DNA from: Sphingomonas faeni
GTDB taxonomy: Bacteria > Pseudomonadota > Alphaproteobacteria > Sphingomonadales > Sphingomonadaceae
Assembly (NCBI RefSeq): GCF_023195535.1
Contig: NZ_JALPNF010000004.1
Span: 1-64,000, forward strand
DNA length: 64,000 nucleotides
Direction: 5' to 3'
Below are positions 1 through 8,198 of this stretch, in pieces (within the stretch, counting starts at the first letter, position 1; each line of letters begins with the position of its first letter). The translations under genes and the position numbers were made by a program. The notes under the pieces were generated by a model, which worked only from the letters and a program-made list of their open reading frames with translations, did no database searches and was not told the origin of the DNA.

Positions 1-63
1 ACCAGCCTCGGCCTCCTTCAGGATGCCGATGATCTGCTCTTCCGAAAACTGCTTCCGCTTCAT
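1..63 (-). CDS. IS3-family transposase OrfA, N-terminal fragment (runs off window)
   Basis: The 21 visible codons encode a protein beginning MKRKQFSEEQIIGILKEAEA, the very conserved N-terminus of IS3-family OrfA, the helix-turn-helix DNA-binding part of the transposase. In complete elements orfA overlaps orfB and the full transposase is made by programmed frameshifting. Start: ATG at 61-63 (minus), the only in-frame ATG in the visible part. The coding part continues left of base 1, so whether the element is intact cannot be said. Confidence 0.85.
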   Translation of the reverse strand, partial: MKRKQFSEEQIIGILKEAEAG

Positions 64-127
64 CTGTCCGTCCCTTTCCGGGGTCGGACTCTAGCTCCAA
101 CTGGAGGAAAAAACGGGGGTCACGTCA
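1..127 (-). mobile_element. Partial IS3-family insertion sequence, left end
   Basis: Read on the minus strand, the window begins inside an insertion sequence. Its outer end is TGACGTGACCCCCG (complement of 114-127), starting with the TG typical of IS3-family termini and followed by a C-rich then T-rich tract. The orfA start codon lies about 65 nt inside the end, the usual IS3 arrangement. The rest of the element, including orfB and the other terminus, lies outside the window, so target duplication cannot be tested. Family assignment is firm; the subgroup (probably IS407-like) is inference. Confidence 0.8.
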
Positions 128-230
128 CGATCGCCGGTTCGAAAACGGCTACGTCATCGAGCCGCACCATCTTAAGCGTGCGAAAGTCCTGTGGGCTGAG
201 CGACGCGAGGCGTCCGGCACCGGCACGCGG

Positions 231-992
231 ATGACCAACGATCTCTTCGAAGCTTATCGTGCAAGTCCGAATCGGGACGTTTGGGAGCGGGTCCGCTTGG
301 CGATATGGAGCGAAGACATCGACGAGAAAGGTCAGACTGAAGCAGAGGCGCAGGTGACACTTCAGCCCGCGCTCTCGAATTACGATTATTATCAGGGCTG
401 GAAGGGGCAGCTTCAGGCGTCCGAATGGCTGATCGATCTCGATCTTTCTGGAAAGATACCCGCGCTGACCGGATACTGGTACCTTGGCGACCCGAAGATC
501 GAGAGCGCGACTCTAACCTATGTGCGCAAACATCCTCGGATGCTGCTGCCGGCGATGCCGCCTCTTGCGCTCGCTCCGACCGATAAGAAGCGCTTGGAAA
601 CAATGGCGCGGGTTCTGCTTCAAAAATTCGGCAAGGGTGCAGCGAATACGCTGGTCCCGATTGGCGAGGTCATACAGATGCTCGACGCGGCGGCACCGCT
701 GGGGACTCTGCCGGATCCTAAAGCATTCAACCAAGCGATGCGATCGATTTACGATCAGGCGACGACGCTCGGCTATCGCCCTATTCGTTTCCTCGAAATG
801 CTGCAGAAGGATGGAGGGTTGGCGACAGCGCGTGAGCTACTCCGGCCTGGTCCACCATCGAAGGGACTGACAAAGTTGTTCGCGCTGGGTAGGCCTGACC
901 TGTCAGTCGAGGCACTTGTGTTGGATCCACAGTGGCAGCCTCTGTTCACGCCTTCAGAGATCAAGGAAGCGCGCCGCAAGCTCGGCCGATAA
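231..992 (+). CDS. Unrecognised protein, probably 5'-truncated by the IS
   Basis: A 253-codon reading frame from the first ATG; I do not recognise the family. It is a soluble-looking, mixed-charge protein with no signal peptide or membrane segment. The segment around WSEDIDEKGQTEAEA and the charged C-terminus IKEARRKLGR look like ordinary protein. The frame stays open upstream of the ATG through about 34 codons to the IS boundary (base 127), and these codons also look coding (for example FENGYVIEPHHL). No Shine-Dalgarno precedes the ATG. The likeliest reading is the C-terminal part of a longer protein whose 5' end was removed or displaced by the IS. Base composition is lower in G+C than the core genes downstream. 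Confidence 0.55.
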   Translation: MTNDLFEAYRASPNRDVWERVRLAIWSEDIDEKGQTEAEAQVTLQPALSNYDYYQGWKGQLQASEWLIDLDLSGKIPALTGYWYLGDPKIESATLTYVRKHPRMLLPAMPPLALAPTDKKRLETMARVLLQKFGKGAANTLVPIGEVIQMLDAAAPLGTLPDPKAFNQAMRSIYDQATTLGYRPIRFLEMLQKDGGLATARELLRPGPPSKGLTKLFALGRPDLSVEALVLDPQWQPLFTPSEIKEARRKLGR

Positions 993-1648
993 AGCGGACC
1001 TGAGCAGTCATCTGATCGAATAATTCCCGTCAGCAAATTTTCAAACCTGCCCGCCCCGAAATGTACTTGGGATATGAACGAGCGACAGAGGTTGGGAAGC
1101 GCAAAAGAAATCGCGAGCGTCCGCTATTGAGCCATTCGCCGCATTTAAATCAATTATGGAACGGCGCATGCGGTTCGAAACCACTGGAACTAAACTGGAA
1201 CAGATAGCGAATGTCGGGCTAGGCTGGTGCGGCTCCCCGCAACCAACCCACAACGATAATCGCCGCCCTCACGGGCGGCGTCGTCGTTTCTGGCCCGGGC
1301 CAGCAGCTCCGATACCTTCGCGACCACCTCCGCCGCCGGGTTCGTCGTCAGTGACGCTCCACACGATACAGGCCGCATCAAAGGCCCTTGGCCAGGAGAT
1401 CGTGGCAGGCGCGACATGCGCCACAAATGCGGCAGCTTGAAACGAAACGGGTGCGGATCTTCGCTGCATACGCTTAGGCGTGGCGCGAACGGGCACTTGG
1501 CGTTTGCACGGGCCCGGCGTGGACGCCGCTGCGCGAGACATAAGGCCCCCGCAAGACCACGCTCTCGCCCGGCCTTTGCCGCCGCCTTCACCGCTCAGGC
1601 TTGAACGCTCTACGCTCCCCGCAACCCGGCTCGGCGGCGGACCTCCCC
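993..1648. other. Gene-free stretch between accessory segment and receptor gene
   Basis: No reading frame here looks like protein on either strand; the longer open frames are G+C-driven. The stretch is AT-richer in its first third (TTTAAATCAATT near 1144-1155), then contains one strong stem-loop (annotated separately). The CCCCGCAACCA segment near 1235-1245 resembles an RNA 3' end, but no tRNA or tmRNA fold could be built around it. It appears to mark the boundary between the IS-bearing accessory segment and the conserved gene order that follows. Confidence 0.5.
1261..1280 (+). terminator. GC-rich stem-loop, possible terminator
   Basis: CGCCGCCC, loop TCAC, GGGCGGCG: a perfect 8-bp stem with a 4-nt loop, followed by TCGTCGTTT, a weak T-rich tail. 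It could terminate transcription from the left, or from the receptor gene whose 3' end lies at 1649 on the other strand (the tail for that direction is poor). Function is inferred from structure only. Confidence 0.4.
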
Positions 1649-3817
1649 TCAATACTCGAAGCGGAGCGTGGCGATGACGCTGCGCGGCGCGGCATAGAAT
1701 CCCGATGCGTATTTCAGCGTGCCGAGATACCTGGTGTTGGTGACGTTGCGGACGTTCAGGCTTGCGCGCAGCCGGTCGACGACGCGGATGCTGCCCAGCA
1801 GGTCGAGCGTCGCATAGCCGTTCTGGCGGATCGCAATATCGTCGCCCGCCGCGTCGAGGATCCCGCTCGGCGCGCTGATCCGGCTTTGGTAACGGAACTG
1901 ACCGCCCAGCTTCAGGTCGCGCAGATCCTCGATCGTGTAGGTCGCCGCCAGCTTGAAGGTGTCGCGCGGGACGAACAGCCGTGCCGCCTTGCCGTCGTCG
2001 CTCTCGAGCGTCAGATGCGTGAAGCCGCTCGATACCAGCCAACGCTCCGACACGTGGCCCGCGACCTCGACCTCGAAGCCCTTCGAGATGGTGTCGCGAC
2101 CGACATAGTAGCTGGTGCCGATCTGGCCCGCGGGATTGTTCGCGTCGAATTGCCCGGCAAACTCGGCAAGGCCCTTCTGCTTGGCCTGGAAGATCGACGC
2201 GGCGCCATAGAGGCGCCCGCCAAGCCATTCGCCCTTCACGCCGCCTTCGATGCTCGTGCCCTTGGCGGGATCGAGTCGACGGTTGGTGGCATCGACCTCG
2301 CTCTGCGGGTTGAAGATGTCGGTGTAGCTTGCGTACAGCGTCAGGTTCGAGGTCAGGTCGAACAACAGGCCGGCATAGGGGCTGAGCTTCTTGTTGTTCC
2401 GTGCCTGGTCGACGCCGTAAGAATAGCCCGAGCTCTTGAGCCAGATCGCGGTCCCGCCGACCACCGCCTTCAGGCGATCGGCCAGATTGACCTGCATCGA
2501 TCCATAAGCGCGCGTAAGCCGGTCGCGGGTATCTGCCTGGATCTGGACGTCCGGATAGCCTGGCTCGGCCGCACGAAGGCCGGCGAGCTGGCGGATGTCA
2601 CCGTAATCGACAAAGCTGGCCGACAACGCCCCATATTGCCTGCCGTTCGAGATGCCGTTGGAAAAGCCGAACGCGAGCTGGTGGCGACGGCCGAACAGGT
2701 CGACGCTGCCGGACGCATAACTATCCGCCATGTATTGCTTGTTTTGCGACGGATAGATCCCGGTCTGGCCGAGAATGCCCTGCCCGGTGGTCGGGTCGGG
2801 CGTGCCGAAGGCGTAGAGGATCTTGGCCCGTTCCTGCCAGTTGCGGTAGGTATACACGCCGCGCACCGACCAGTCGCCGCCGAGCTTCAGCGCCAGTTCG
2901 CCGAATACGGTCTGGTCGAGCACGTTCCAATAGGTCCAGTCGGCCGAGGTCGAGGCCGAACGCGCGTAATCGATCCGGCTGCCGTCGCTGTAGACCAGCG
3001 GGAGCGCGCCCCAGAGCACGCCGTCGGACCTGTTGTCCTGCCGCATATAGCCCGCGGTTGCGGTTAACGACGGCAGCACGTCCCACGAAACGAGCCCTGC
3101 ATAGACGTCGCGGTTGACGCGATTATAGTCGAGATAGCTGTCACGCTCTTCATGCGCGGCGATCGCACGTACGCGCAACGTGCCGTCCTGCGTGATCGGG
3201 CCGGACACGTCGGCTTCGAGCCGGCGCTGGTCGAACGATCCGAGGAACGCCGATGCGTTCGCGTGGAATTCGGCGGTCGGGCGCTTGCGCAGATAGTTGA
3301 TCGTCGCGGAGGGATTGCCGACGCCGGTCATGATCGCGTTGGCGCCGCGCACCGCCTCGACCCGCTCGAACAGCACGGTGTCGAGGTCGCCGGTCTGGAT
3401 GTTGAAGAACAGCGGCAGGCCGATGCCGTCGATCTGGAAATTGGTGATGTCGAAGCCGCGCGAATTATATTCGGTACGGTCGGTCTCGGTACGTTCGACG
3501 TTGATACCCACCGTCTGCGTCAGCAAGTCGTTCGCGTTGGTGATCGCGAAGTCGTCGATCCGCTCGCGGTCGATGATGGTGATCGATTGGGGCGTCTCGC
3601 GCAGGGACAGCGCCAAGCCGGTGGGGGACGCGCTCTGCTTGTCGTCGGCCTTGCTGCTCTTAGATCCGGTGACGATGATGTCGTCGGAGCGTTGTGGATC
3701 GAGCGTGTCGCCGGGTGCGTCATCGACCAGGCCGATCGGCCTTGCCGCGTGAGCGTTGGCGACAAGCGCCGGCGAAGCGACGCCAACCATCAGTCCCGCG
3801 AACAGGTTCAGTCTCAT
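1649..3817 (-). CDS. TonB-dependent siderophore receptor (outer membrane)
   Basis: A 722-residue outer-membrane transporter expected to import a ferric siderophore using TonB energy. Visible: a signal peptide (MRLNLFAGLMVGVASPALVA..., cleavage near AHA), a TonB-box-like DDIIVTGSK around residue 45, a plug domain with SITIIDRERIDDF, LLTQTVGINVERTETD and EAVRGANAIMTG, then a 22-strand-type barrel ending in the aromatic C-terminus ATLRFEY. The RGFDITNFQIDG segment is characteristic of FhuE/FpvA-type siderophore receptors. Start: the ATG at 3817 has GGAGG five bases upstream; an in-frame ATG 21 bases earlier has no such site. A Fur-box-like palindrome in its promoter supports iron regulation. The precise substrate cannot be read from sequence. 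Confidence 0.92.
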   Translation of the reverse strand: MRLNLFAGLMVGVASPALVANAHAARPIGLVDDAPGDTLDPQRSDDIIVTGSKSSKADDKQSASPTGLALSLRETPQSITIIDRERIDDFAITNANDLLTQTVGINVERTETDRTEYNSRGFDITNFQIDGIGLPLFFNIQTGDLDTVLFERVEAVRGANAIMTGVGNPSATINYLRKRPTAEFHANASAFLGSFDQRRLEADVSGPITQDGTLRVRAIAAHEERDSYLDYNRVNRDVYAGLVSWDVLPSLTATAGYMRQDNRSDGVLWGALPLVYSDGSRIDYARSASTSADWTYWNVLDQTVFGELALKLGGDWSVRGVYTYRNWQERAKILYAFGTPDPTTGQGILGQTGIYPSQNKQYMADSYASGSVDLFGRRHQLAFGFSNGISNGRQYGALSASFVDYGDIRQLAGLRAAEPGYPDVQIQADTRDRLTRAYGSMQVNLADRLKAVVGGTAIWLKSSGYSYGVDQARNNKKLSPYAGLLFDLTSNLTLYASYTDIFNPQSEVDATNRRLDPAKGTSIEGGVKGEWLGGRLYGAASIFQAKQKGLAEFAGQFDANNPAGQIGTSYYVGRDTISKGFEVEVAGHVSERWLVSSGFTHLTLESDDGKAARLFVPRDTFKLAATYTIEDLRDLKLGGQFRYQSRISAPSGILDAAGDDIAIRQNGYATLDLLGSIRVVDRLRASLNVRNVTNTRYLGTLKYASGFYAAPRSVIATLRFEY

Positions 3818-3865
3818 AACTACCTCCGAGATCATCACGCCCCCCGGCGTGTCTCAGGAGCTCTA

Positions 3866-3894
3866 GCGATAGGGCTACTGCGAAGCAATCGCAA
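3866..3894 (-). promoter_or_regulatory. Sigma-70-type promoter with Fur-box-like palindrome
   Basis: On the minus strand TTGCGA (-35), 17 bases, TATCGC (-10) lie 49 bp upstream of the receptor ATG. The palindrome TGCGATTGCTTCGCA (3879-3893, TGCGA-N5-TCGCA) overlaps the -35 and spacer. Alphaproteobacterial Fur sites are described as 7-1-7 palindromes of the TGCRAAT-N-ATTYGCA type; this matches at most positions. Repression of a siderophore receptor by iron-loaded Fur is inference from this match and from the gene controlled. Confidence 0.55.
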
Positions 3895-4088
3895 AAACTA
3901 GGTTTGGGTGGGCCGTTCGGTCGATACACATCGGTTCCCTCCGCCATGAAGCAACCGCGTGACCGAGCCGTGATGCGCTGCAAGGCATCGTCGAGATCGC
4001 GATCGTGCCTGTTCCCGAGCTGCGTGCGTCGTGAGTTTTCGCGTCGCTGCCATCCGCTGAAAGCGGGGAGAGCAGAGGGGGACCGTGA

Positions 4089-5021
4089 TTACCCCGTTGG
4101 CATGGCCGAGTGAAAGACGCCCACGACCAGCAGCACGAGGACAAGGGATACGGCGCTCGACAGCGCGACAAGGATCGCCGCCGCTTTGCGGTTCGTGTCG
4201 AGGAGGGTCGCGAACAGGGTCACGTTGCTGGCGATCGGGAACAGGGCGACGAGCCCGACGATCACGCGGTCGCGTGGGCTCAATACACCGACGAAGGCGG
4301 CTTCGAGTGCGAGCGCGGCGCCGAGCAGTATCACCCCGGCGACCTGCCTGACCGCGAGGATGCGCGTCATCAGCGTCGGCCGCCAGTCGTCGCGGCCGGT
4401 TTCGGCAAGGTTGAGGCCGATCACCGCCATGCCGAGGACCGACACCAGAGTGCCGGCGATCGAGACGATAGGCGCTGCCGCTTCAGGCATCGTGACGCCG
4501 CCCCACTTTGCCAAGAGCGAGCCGATGACCACATACACGAGTGGCACCCGCAACGCCTTGGTAGCGGCCTTGCGCGTACCTTCCTTGGTACGCGCGATGA
4601 GGAAATACCCGATCGTGTTGCCGTACAGCGCACTGCCGATATACGCGCAGATCACCGTCGATACGCCGATCTCGCCGAACAAGGCCTGGCTGACGGGCAC
4701 CCCGAAGAACGCAACGTTGAAGAACGAGAAGGACGCCGACAGCAGTTTGGGATCGAAGTCGTCGCCGAGACGCTTGGCCAACCGGTATGCAGGGATGCTC
4801 ATCAGTGCCGAGACCACGAACATCAGCGGTGGGATCACCAACAGCTGCTGCACGTCCGCGCCGAGCACCTTGTCGATGACCAGCAACGGGATGAGGCCGA
4901 AGACGAGTGCCCTCGAACACAGCCTCGCTGCCCAGGGAACGCGGGAACCGACAGCCCATGCTAACAGGATCACGCCGTAAAGCGGCAGGAGTGCCGCCGC
5001 GATGTTGCCGATCGCGCTCAT
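4089..5021 (-). CDS. AEC (auxin efflux carrier) family transporter
   Basis: A 310-residue inner-membrane protein with about ten hydrophobic segments in the two five-helix halves typical of the AEC family (bile/arsenite/auxin-type permease superfamily). Visible landmarks: N-terminal LLPLYGVILLAWAVG, the central SFFNVAFFGVPVSQALFG with the conserved N...G.P pattern, and C-terminal ALFPIASNVTLFATLL. Substrates in bacteria are mostly organic anions and largely unknown. Start: ATG at 5021 shares its A with the TAA stop of the FAD gene upstream (TAATG), implying translational coupling. Position between the FAD protein and the siderophore receptor suggests export or import of a product of the FAD enzyme, but that is inference. 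Confidence 0.85.
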   Translation of the reverse strand: MSAIGNIAAALLPLYGVILLAWAVGSRVPWAARLCSRALVFGLIPLLVIDKVLGADVQQLLVIPPLMFVVSALMSIPAYRLAKRLGDDFDPKLLSASFSFFNVAFFGVPVSQALFGEIGVSTVICAYIGSALYGNTIGYFLIARTKEGTRKAATKALRVPLVYVVIGSLLAKWGGVTMPEAAAPIVSIAGTLVSVLGMAVIGLNLAETGRDDWRPTLMTRILAVRQVAGVILLGAALALEAAFVGVLSPRDRVIVGLVALFPIASNVTLFATLLDTNRKAAAILVALSSAVSLVLVLLVVGVFHSAMPTG

Positions 5022-6511
5022 TACTGGCGCAGGATATCGTCGACCGCACGACCGGCGCACTCGACATTGAACCAGACCGCGTTGGTGTCGCGCAACTCGC
5101 CGTTCAGCAATTGGCCTAGCGCGTAGAGCCGTGGTGCATCGCGCGTGGCGGATATGATCCGACACGTCGCCCGGTGCGCGATGGCCCCACCGACCGGATG
5201 CGGCTGCAGCCAGTCCTTCGCGAGCAGATCCTTGACCAGCGTCTCCTTCATCTCGTCCAGTGCGGTGGCTTGTCCGGTGGCGTTGACGACGATCGGTACG
5301 TCGAGCTTATCGCCATTCTCGAACCGGACCGTGAAGCCCGTACCGGTCTCGCTGGCAACGGTTTCATGGATCCGACCGCGTACGCTGAGCAGTCCCCGCG
5401 TCATCGCATCGGCCAAGCGCCGCGCGTTCACCATCGGCGTGACGAAGCGCGCCGCAGCGAAATGCGGTGCCAGCCATTGCCCGAACCGTTTCTGGTCGGC
5501 GGGGCGCAACAGGTTCCATATCGCCGTCGAGTCATGACGCGTGGCGGTGAGGATGCGCTGGAACGGTTCGTCTCCGGACTCCGCCGCGGCGATATCGCGC
5601 AGCAAGGCGGCCTCGGCGTCCCCGTCGTAGCGATCCTCCGCCTGCCAATCGATCGCACGTCCCGCGGCGGTTTCGGCCTCCAGACGAAAGAGGCGGAACA
5701 GATCCACTACCGAGAATGCGCTGCCCCGCTCGCGAATGAGGCGATGGACGTTTTCCAGCGTGAGGTGCTGGCGGTCATAGCCTGTTTCGGGGGCGGGAAT
5801 TTCGACGCGTGGCAGCATCCCCTCTTTCGATACGAGGTGGATGTGGCCGCGGTGCCCATCGTCGAGCAGTGTCATGACAGCGTCGATGGCACTGAGGCCG
5901 CTGCCGAGGACGACGACGGACTGATCCCGGTCGATTTCCTCGGTCATGCGGTGGGCGGGGTAGGGGGAGTCGAAATAGCCGGGCGTACCGTTCAGATTGC
6001 CGAACCGATCAGGATCGGGCGTGCCGATCGTCAGAAGGACGACGTCGGTGGCGATCGTCGACCCGTTCGCGAACCGAACCGTCGCCGCAGCGTGATCGCC
6101 CTCGATGGCGATTGCTTCCTCGCGGTGGACTTGGACATCGATGCCGGCGGTGCGCGCCTGCTGGAGCGCATTGTCGAGAACCTCCTGCATGTAGACGCGG
6201 TATTCGCGGCGTTGCGGGTATTCGACGCCACCGGGATCGAGCGGCGTGCCCGAGGCCGCGCGTCGCGCCTCCAGCCAGATTCTGAAATGACCGGGCTCGC
6301 GGTCGTAGAGCCCCATGAGACGGGATTCCGTGTTCAGAAGATGGCCGGGCTGCTCCGTGCCGAACGCCAGTCCGCGCGCAAGTTCATCGTCGCGCTCGAC
6401 CAGATGGATTCTCCACCCGTCGCCTGGATCATAGCATAACCGGGTGACAGCTTCGGCGAATGCAGCGACGCCACAAGCGCCCATGCCGATAATAGTCAAT
6501 GTTTTCGGCAT
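5021..6511 (-). CDS. FAD/NAD(P)-binding oxidoreductase (NAD_binding_9 type)
   Basis: A 496-residue soluble flavoprotein-like enzyme. It opens with a Rossmann motif LTIIGMGACGVAAFAEA (GxGxxG at residues 9-14), followed by GHLLNTESRLMGLYDREPG..FRIWL, diagnostic of the FAD-NAD(P)-binding family (Pfam 13454). A second dinucleotide-binding motif, SVVVLGSGLSAIDAVM, sits near residue 165, and a terminal VNATGQ segment closes the FAD site. Members are related to N-hydroxylating monooxygenases and HpnW-like proteins; no reaction can be assigned. Start: ATG 6511 chosen because the Rossmann fold begins at once; upstream in-frame sequence does not look coding. First gene of a coupled pair with the AEC transporter. 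An AT-rich near-palindrome lies at 6574-6593 upstream. Confidence 0.85.
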   Translation of the reverse strand: MPKTLTIIGMGACGVAAFAEAVTRLCYDPGDGWRIHLVERDDELARGLAFGTEQPGHLLNTESRLMGLYDREPGHFRIWLEARRAASGTPLDPGGVEYPQRREYRVYMQEVLDNALQQARTAGIDVQVHREEAIAIEGDHAAATVRFANGSTIATDVVLLTIGTPDPDRFGNLNGTPGYFDSPYPAHRMTEEIDRDQSVVVLGSGLSAIDAVMTLLDDGHRGHIHLVSKEGMLPRVEIPAPETGYDRQHLTLENVHRLIRERGSAFSVVDLFRLFRLEAETAAGRAIDWQAEDRYDGDAEAALLRDIAAAESGDEPFQRILTATRHDSTAIWNLLRPADQKRFGQWLAPHFAAARFVTPMVNARRLADAMTRGLLSVRGRIHETVASETGTGFTVRFENGDKLDVPIVVNATGQATALDEMKETLVKDLLAKDWLQPHPVGGAIAHRATCRIISATRDAPRLYALGQLLNGELRDTNAVWFNVECAGRAVDDILRQ

Positions 6512-6818
6512 GATATCCCGTTCGCTGAGGAACGGCGACAACGCGCGGGCGCTGCTTCGTGCCACGGCAAACGTGAAAATTATGTCATTTTGATTCTCCG
6601 TCCAGTTCGACAGCTTTGGCAGGTTGCAGAGGCGCAATCGCTGAAAACCAGGAATACGTCGATCTCGAGCGGCTCGGTCGCCTGGGCAGGCCGGGGGGGC
6701 TTGCCGACGCCGTGCTCCAGATGGGCGCAGACCTCGGCGCACAGCCCCGCCATGCGGTAGCGTGGTGGTGATGGACGCGTACTTGGTCTTCGAGCTGGCT
6801 TCTATTAGGCCGAAGCGG
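6512..6818. promoter_or_regulatory. Divergent intergenic region, FAD gene / EEP-nuclease gene
   Basis: About 300 bases between two divergent genes. The only structured element is TGAAAAT-N6-ATTTTGA (6574-6593), a 7-bp inverted repeat with one mismatch in an otherwise G+C-rich context, 63 bp upstream of the FAD gene start. A possible repressor site. A 57-codon minus-strand frame (6580-6753) is present but has no ribosome binding site and is not called. Confidence 0.4.
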
Positions 6819-7880
6819 ATGAACCTCGGCACCCTCAGCATCAGGCTCCTCGCGGGCATTTTGATCGTCGTCACCGGCCTCAGCATCGTCGAGTCGAACG
6901 CGTGGTGGATCCGTATATGGGACTTTCCGCGGGCGCAGATCCTGGTGGCGCTTTTACTGGCTGGGGCCGTCGCTTTATGGCGTGACCGACAGGCCGGCCG
7001 GTGGATCGCGCTGGCATGCGCCATCGCCGCCGCCTGGCAGCTCTATCGGATTTTCCCGTACACGCCGTTCGCCGAGCAGGAGATCGCGTTCGCTGACAAA
7101 ACCCGCGTATCGCAAGGCCGGTGCTTCAGCGTGCTGTCGTTGAATGTACTCGAATCCAACCGCGATTATGCGCGGACGGCGCGTCTGATCGATCGCGTCC
7201 GGCCCGATATATTGCTGCTCATGGAGACCGACCGACGATGGGCGCAAGCGCTGGCGAAGCAGCTTGCAAGCTATCCCCACAGGCTCGAGAGGCCGATCGG
7301 CAATACCTATGGCATTATCTTTGCCACCCGCCTGCCGATGCGCGACGGACGGATCGAGACGATCGCCGAGAAGGATACGCCCTCGGTCCATGCCGAACTG
7401 ACCGCTCGGGATCCCTTTCGGGTGATTGCGCTTCACCCGAGGCCGCCTTTGCCGGGGCAGGACACCGAGGCGCGTGACGCCGAGATCGCGATCGCCGCAC
7501 GGCGCGCCGCAGCCGCTAGGCAGCCGGTCCTGGCGATCGGCGACTTCAACGACGTGGCCTGGTCGCACACGTCGCAATTGTTCAAGCGCGTCGGCGGCTA
7601 TCTCGACGCGCGGATCGGCCGCGGCACCTTTGCGACGTTTCCGGCCCAGATGCCGCTGCTGGGCTGGCCGCTCGATCACATGTTCGTCACGCCGCAGTTC
7701 GAAGTTCGCTCTCTCGAGGTGCTCGAGGATGTCGGCTCCGACCATCTTCCGGTTCGCTCCGAACTCTGCCTGGCAGGTGCCGCATCCATGAACACGCGGC
7801 CCGAGCCCGTCTCGCGCGAAGACCGGCGCGACGTGAAAGAGACGCTGCAGGAGTATCGCGAAGAACGAGGCAAACGCTAG
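6819..7880 (+). CDS. Membrane-anchored endonuclease/exonuclease/phosphatase (EEP) family protein
   Basis: A 353-residue protein with two or three N-terminal membrane segments (IRLLAGILIVVTGLSIV, ILVALLLAGAVALW, ALACAIAAAWQLY) and a C-terminal EEP fold. Catalytic motifs: SLNVLESN (metal-binding Asn and Glu), LLLMETD, AIGDFNDVAWS (Asp/Asn) and the terminal GSDHLPV (catalytic His). The family cleaves phosphodiesters in nucleic acids, sphingomyelin or phosphoinositides; in this membrane-tethered subfamily the substrate is unknown and the active domain is probably periplasmic. Start uncertain: ATG 6819 puts the first hydrophobic segment at the N-terminus; ATGs at 6762 and 6771 are in frame but none has a clear ribosome binding site. 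Confidence 0.85.
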   Translation: MNLGTLSIRLLAGILIVVTGLSIVESNAWWIRIWDFPRAQILVALLLAGAVALWRDRQAGRWIALACAIAAAWQLYRIFPYTPFAEQEIAFADKTRVSQGRCFSVLSLNVLESNRDYARTARLIDRVRPDILLLMETDRRWAQALAKQLASYPHRLERPIGNTYGIIFATRLPMRDGRIETIAEKDTPSVHAELTARDPFRVIALHPRPPLPGQDTEARDAEIAIAARRAAAARQPVLAIGDFNDVAWSHTSQLFKRVGGYLDARIGRGTFATFPAQMPLLGWPLDHMFVTPQFEVRSLEVLEDVGSDHLPVRSELCLAGAASMNTRPEPVSREDRRDVKETLQEYREERGKR

Positions 7881-8154
7881 CGCCGTCGCTAAGCTCCTCG
7901 GCACCGTCCCCCCGACCATCGCCCCGGCAATCACACCGCCCTGCACTTCGCCACGTCGAGCGGAATAGCGGTTCGGGCGCACCCAGCCGACCCGAGCGAA
8001 TACTGCCGCGACACCTCGCTTGGGAGCGAGTGCCGACGCGCTGACCCCACGGACCTTTGCGACGATCGCCTTGGCGCACCGCGCCCCAAAACCACGCTCG
8101 GCATCAATCTTGTCCGAGTATTGACATTCCCGCGAAAATTGATGACCGTCCAAT
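7881..8154. other. Upstream region of the xylan receptor gene, no gene seen
   Basis: G+C-rich without a convincing reading frame. A minus-strand open frame covers most of it and contains a hydrophobic run, but it lacks a start and runs into sequence antisense to the EEP nuclease. TTGACA at 8121-8126 is a good -35 hexamer, though no matching -10 at 16-18 bp is obvious. Confidence 0.4.
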
Positions 8155-8166
8155 GGTAACGTTACC
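8155..8166. promoter_or_regulatory. LacI-family operator GGTAACGTTACC upstream of receptor gene
   Basis: A perfect 12-bp palindrome with the central CG typical of LacI-family sites, 33 bp upstream of the receptor ATG. A one-mismatch copy (GATAACGTTACC) sits before the transporter gene of the same locus at 13618, and a LacI-family gene lies between them. Repression by that regulator, relieved by a xylan- or arabinoxylan-derived sugar, is the natural inference. Confidence 0.7.
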
Positions 8167-8198
8167 GGTTTTAGAAAATCGGGACCAGGGAGAGGACG

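Noticed and set aside
1150..1260. Possible tmRNA/tRNA 3' end or attachment site (GGTTCGAAACC and CCCCGCAACCA)
   Set aside because: No T-arm or acceptor stem could be paired around these motifs, and no integrase gene is visible.
6580..6753. A 57-codon minus-strand frame with several cysteines upstream of the FAD gene
   Set aside because: No ribosome binding site, no recognised motif, and it overlaps the AT-rich palindrome likely used for regulation.
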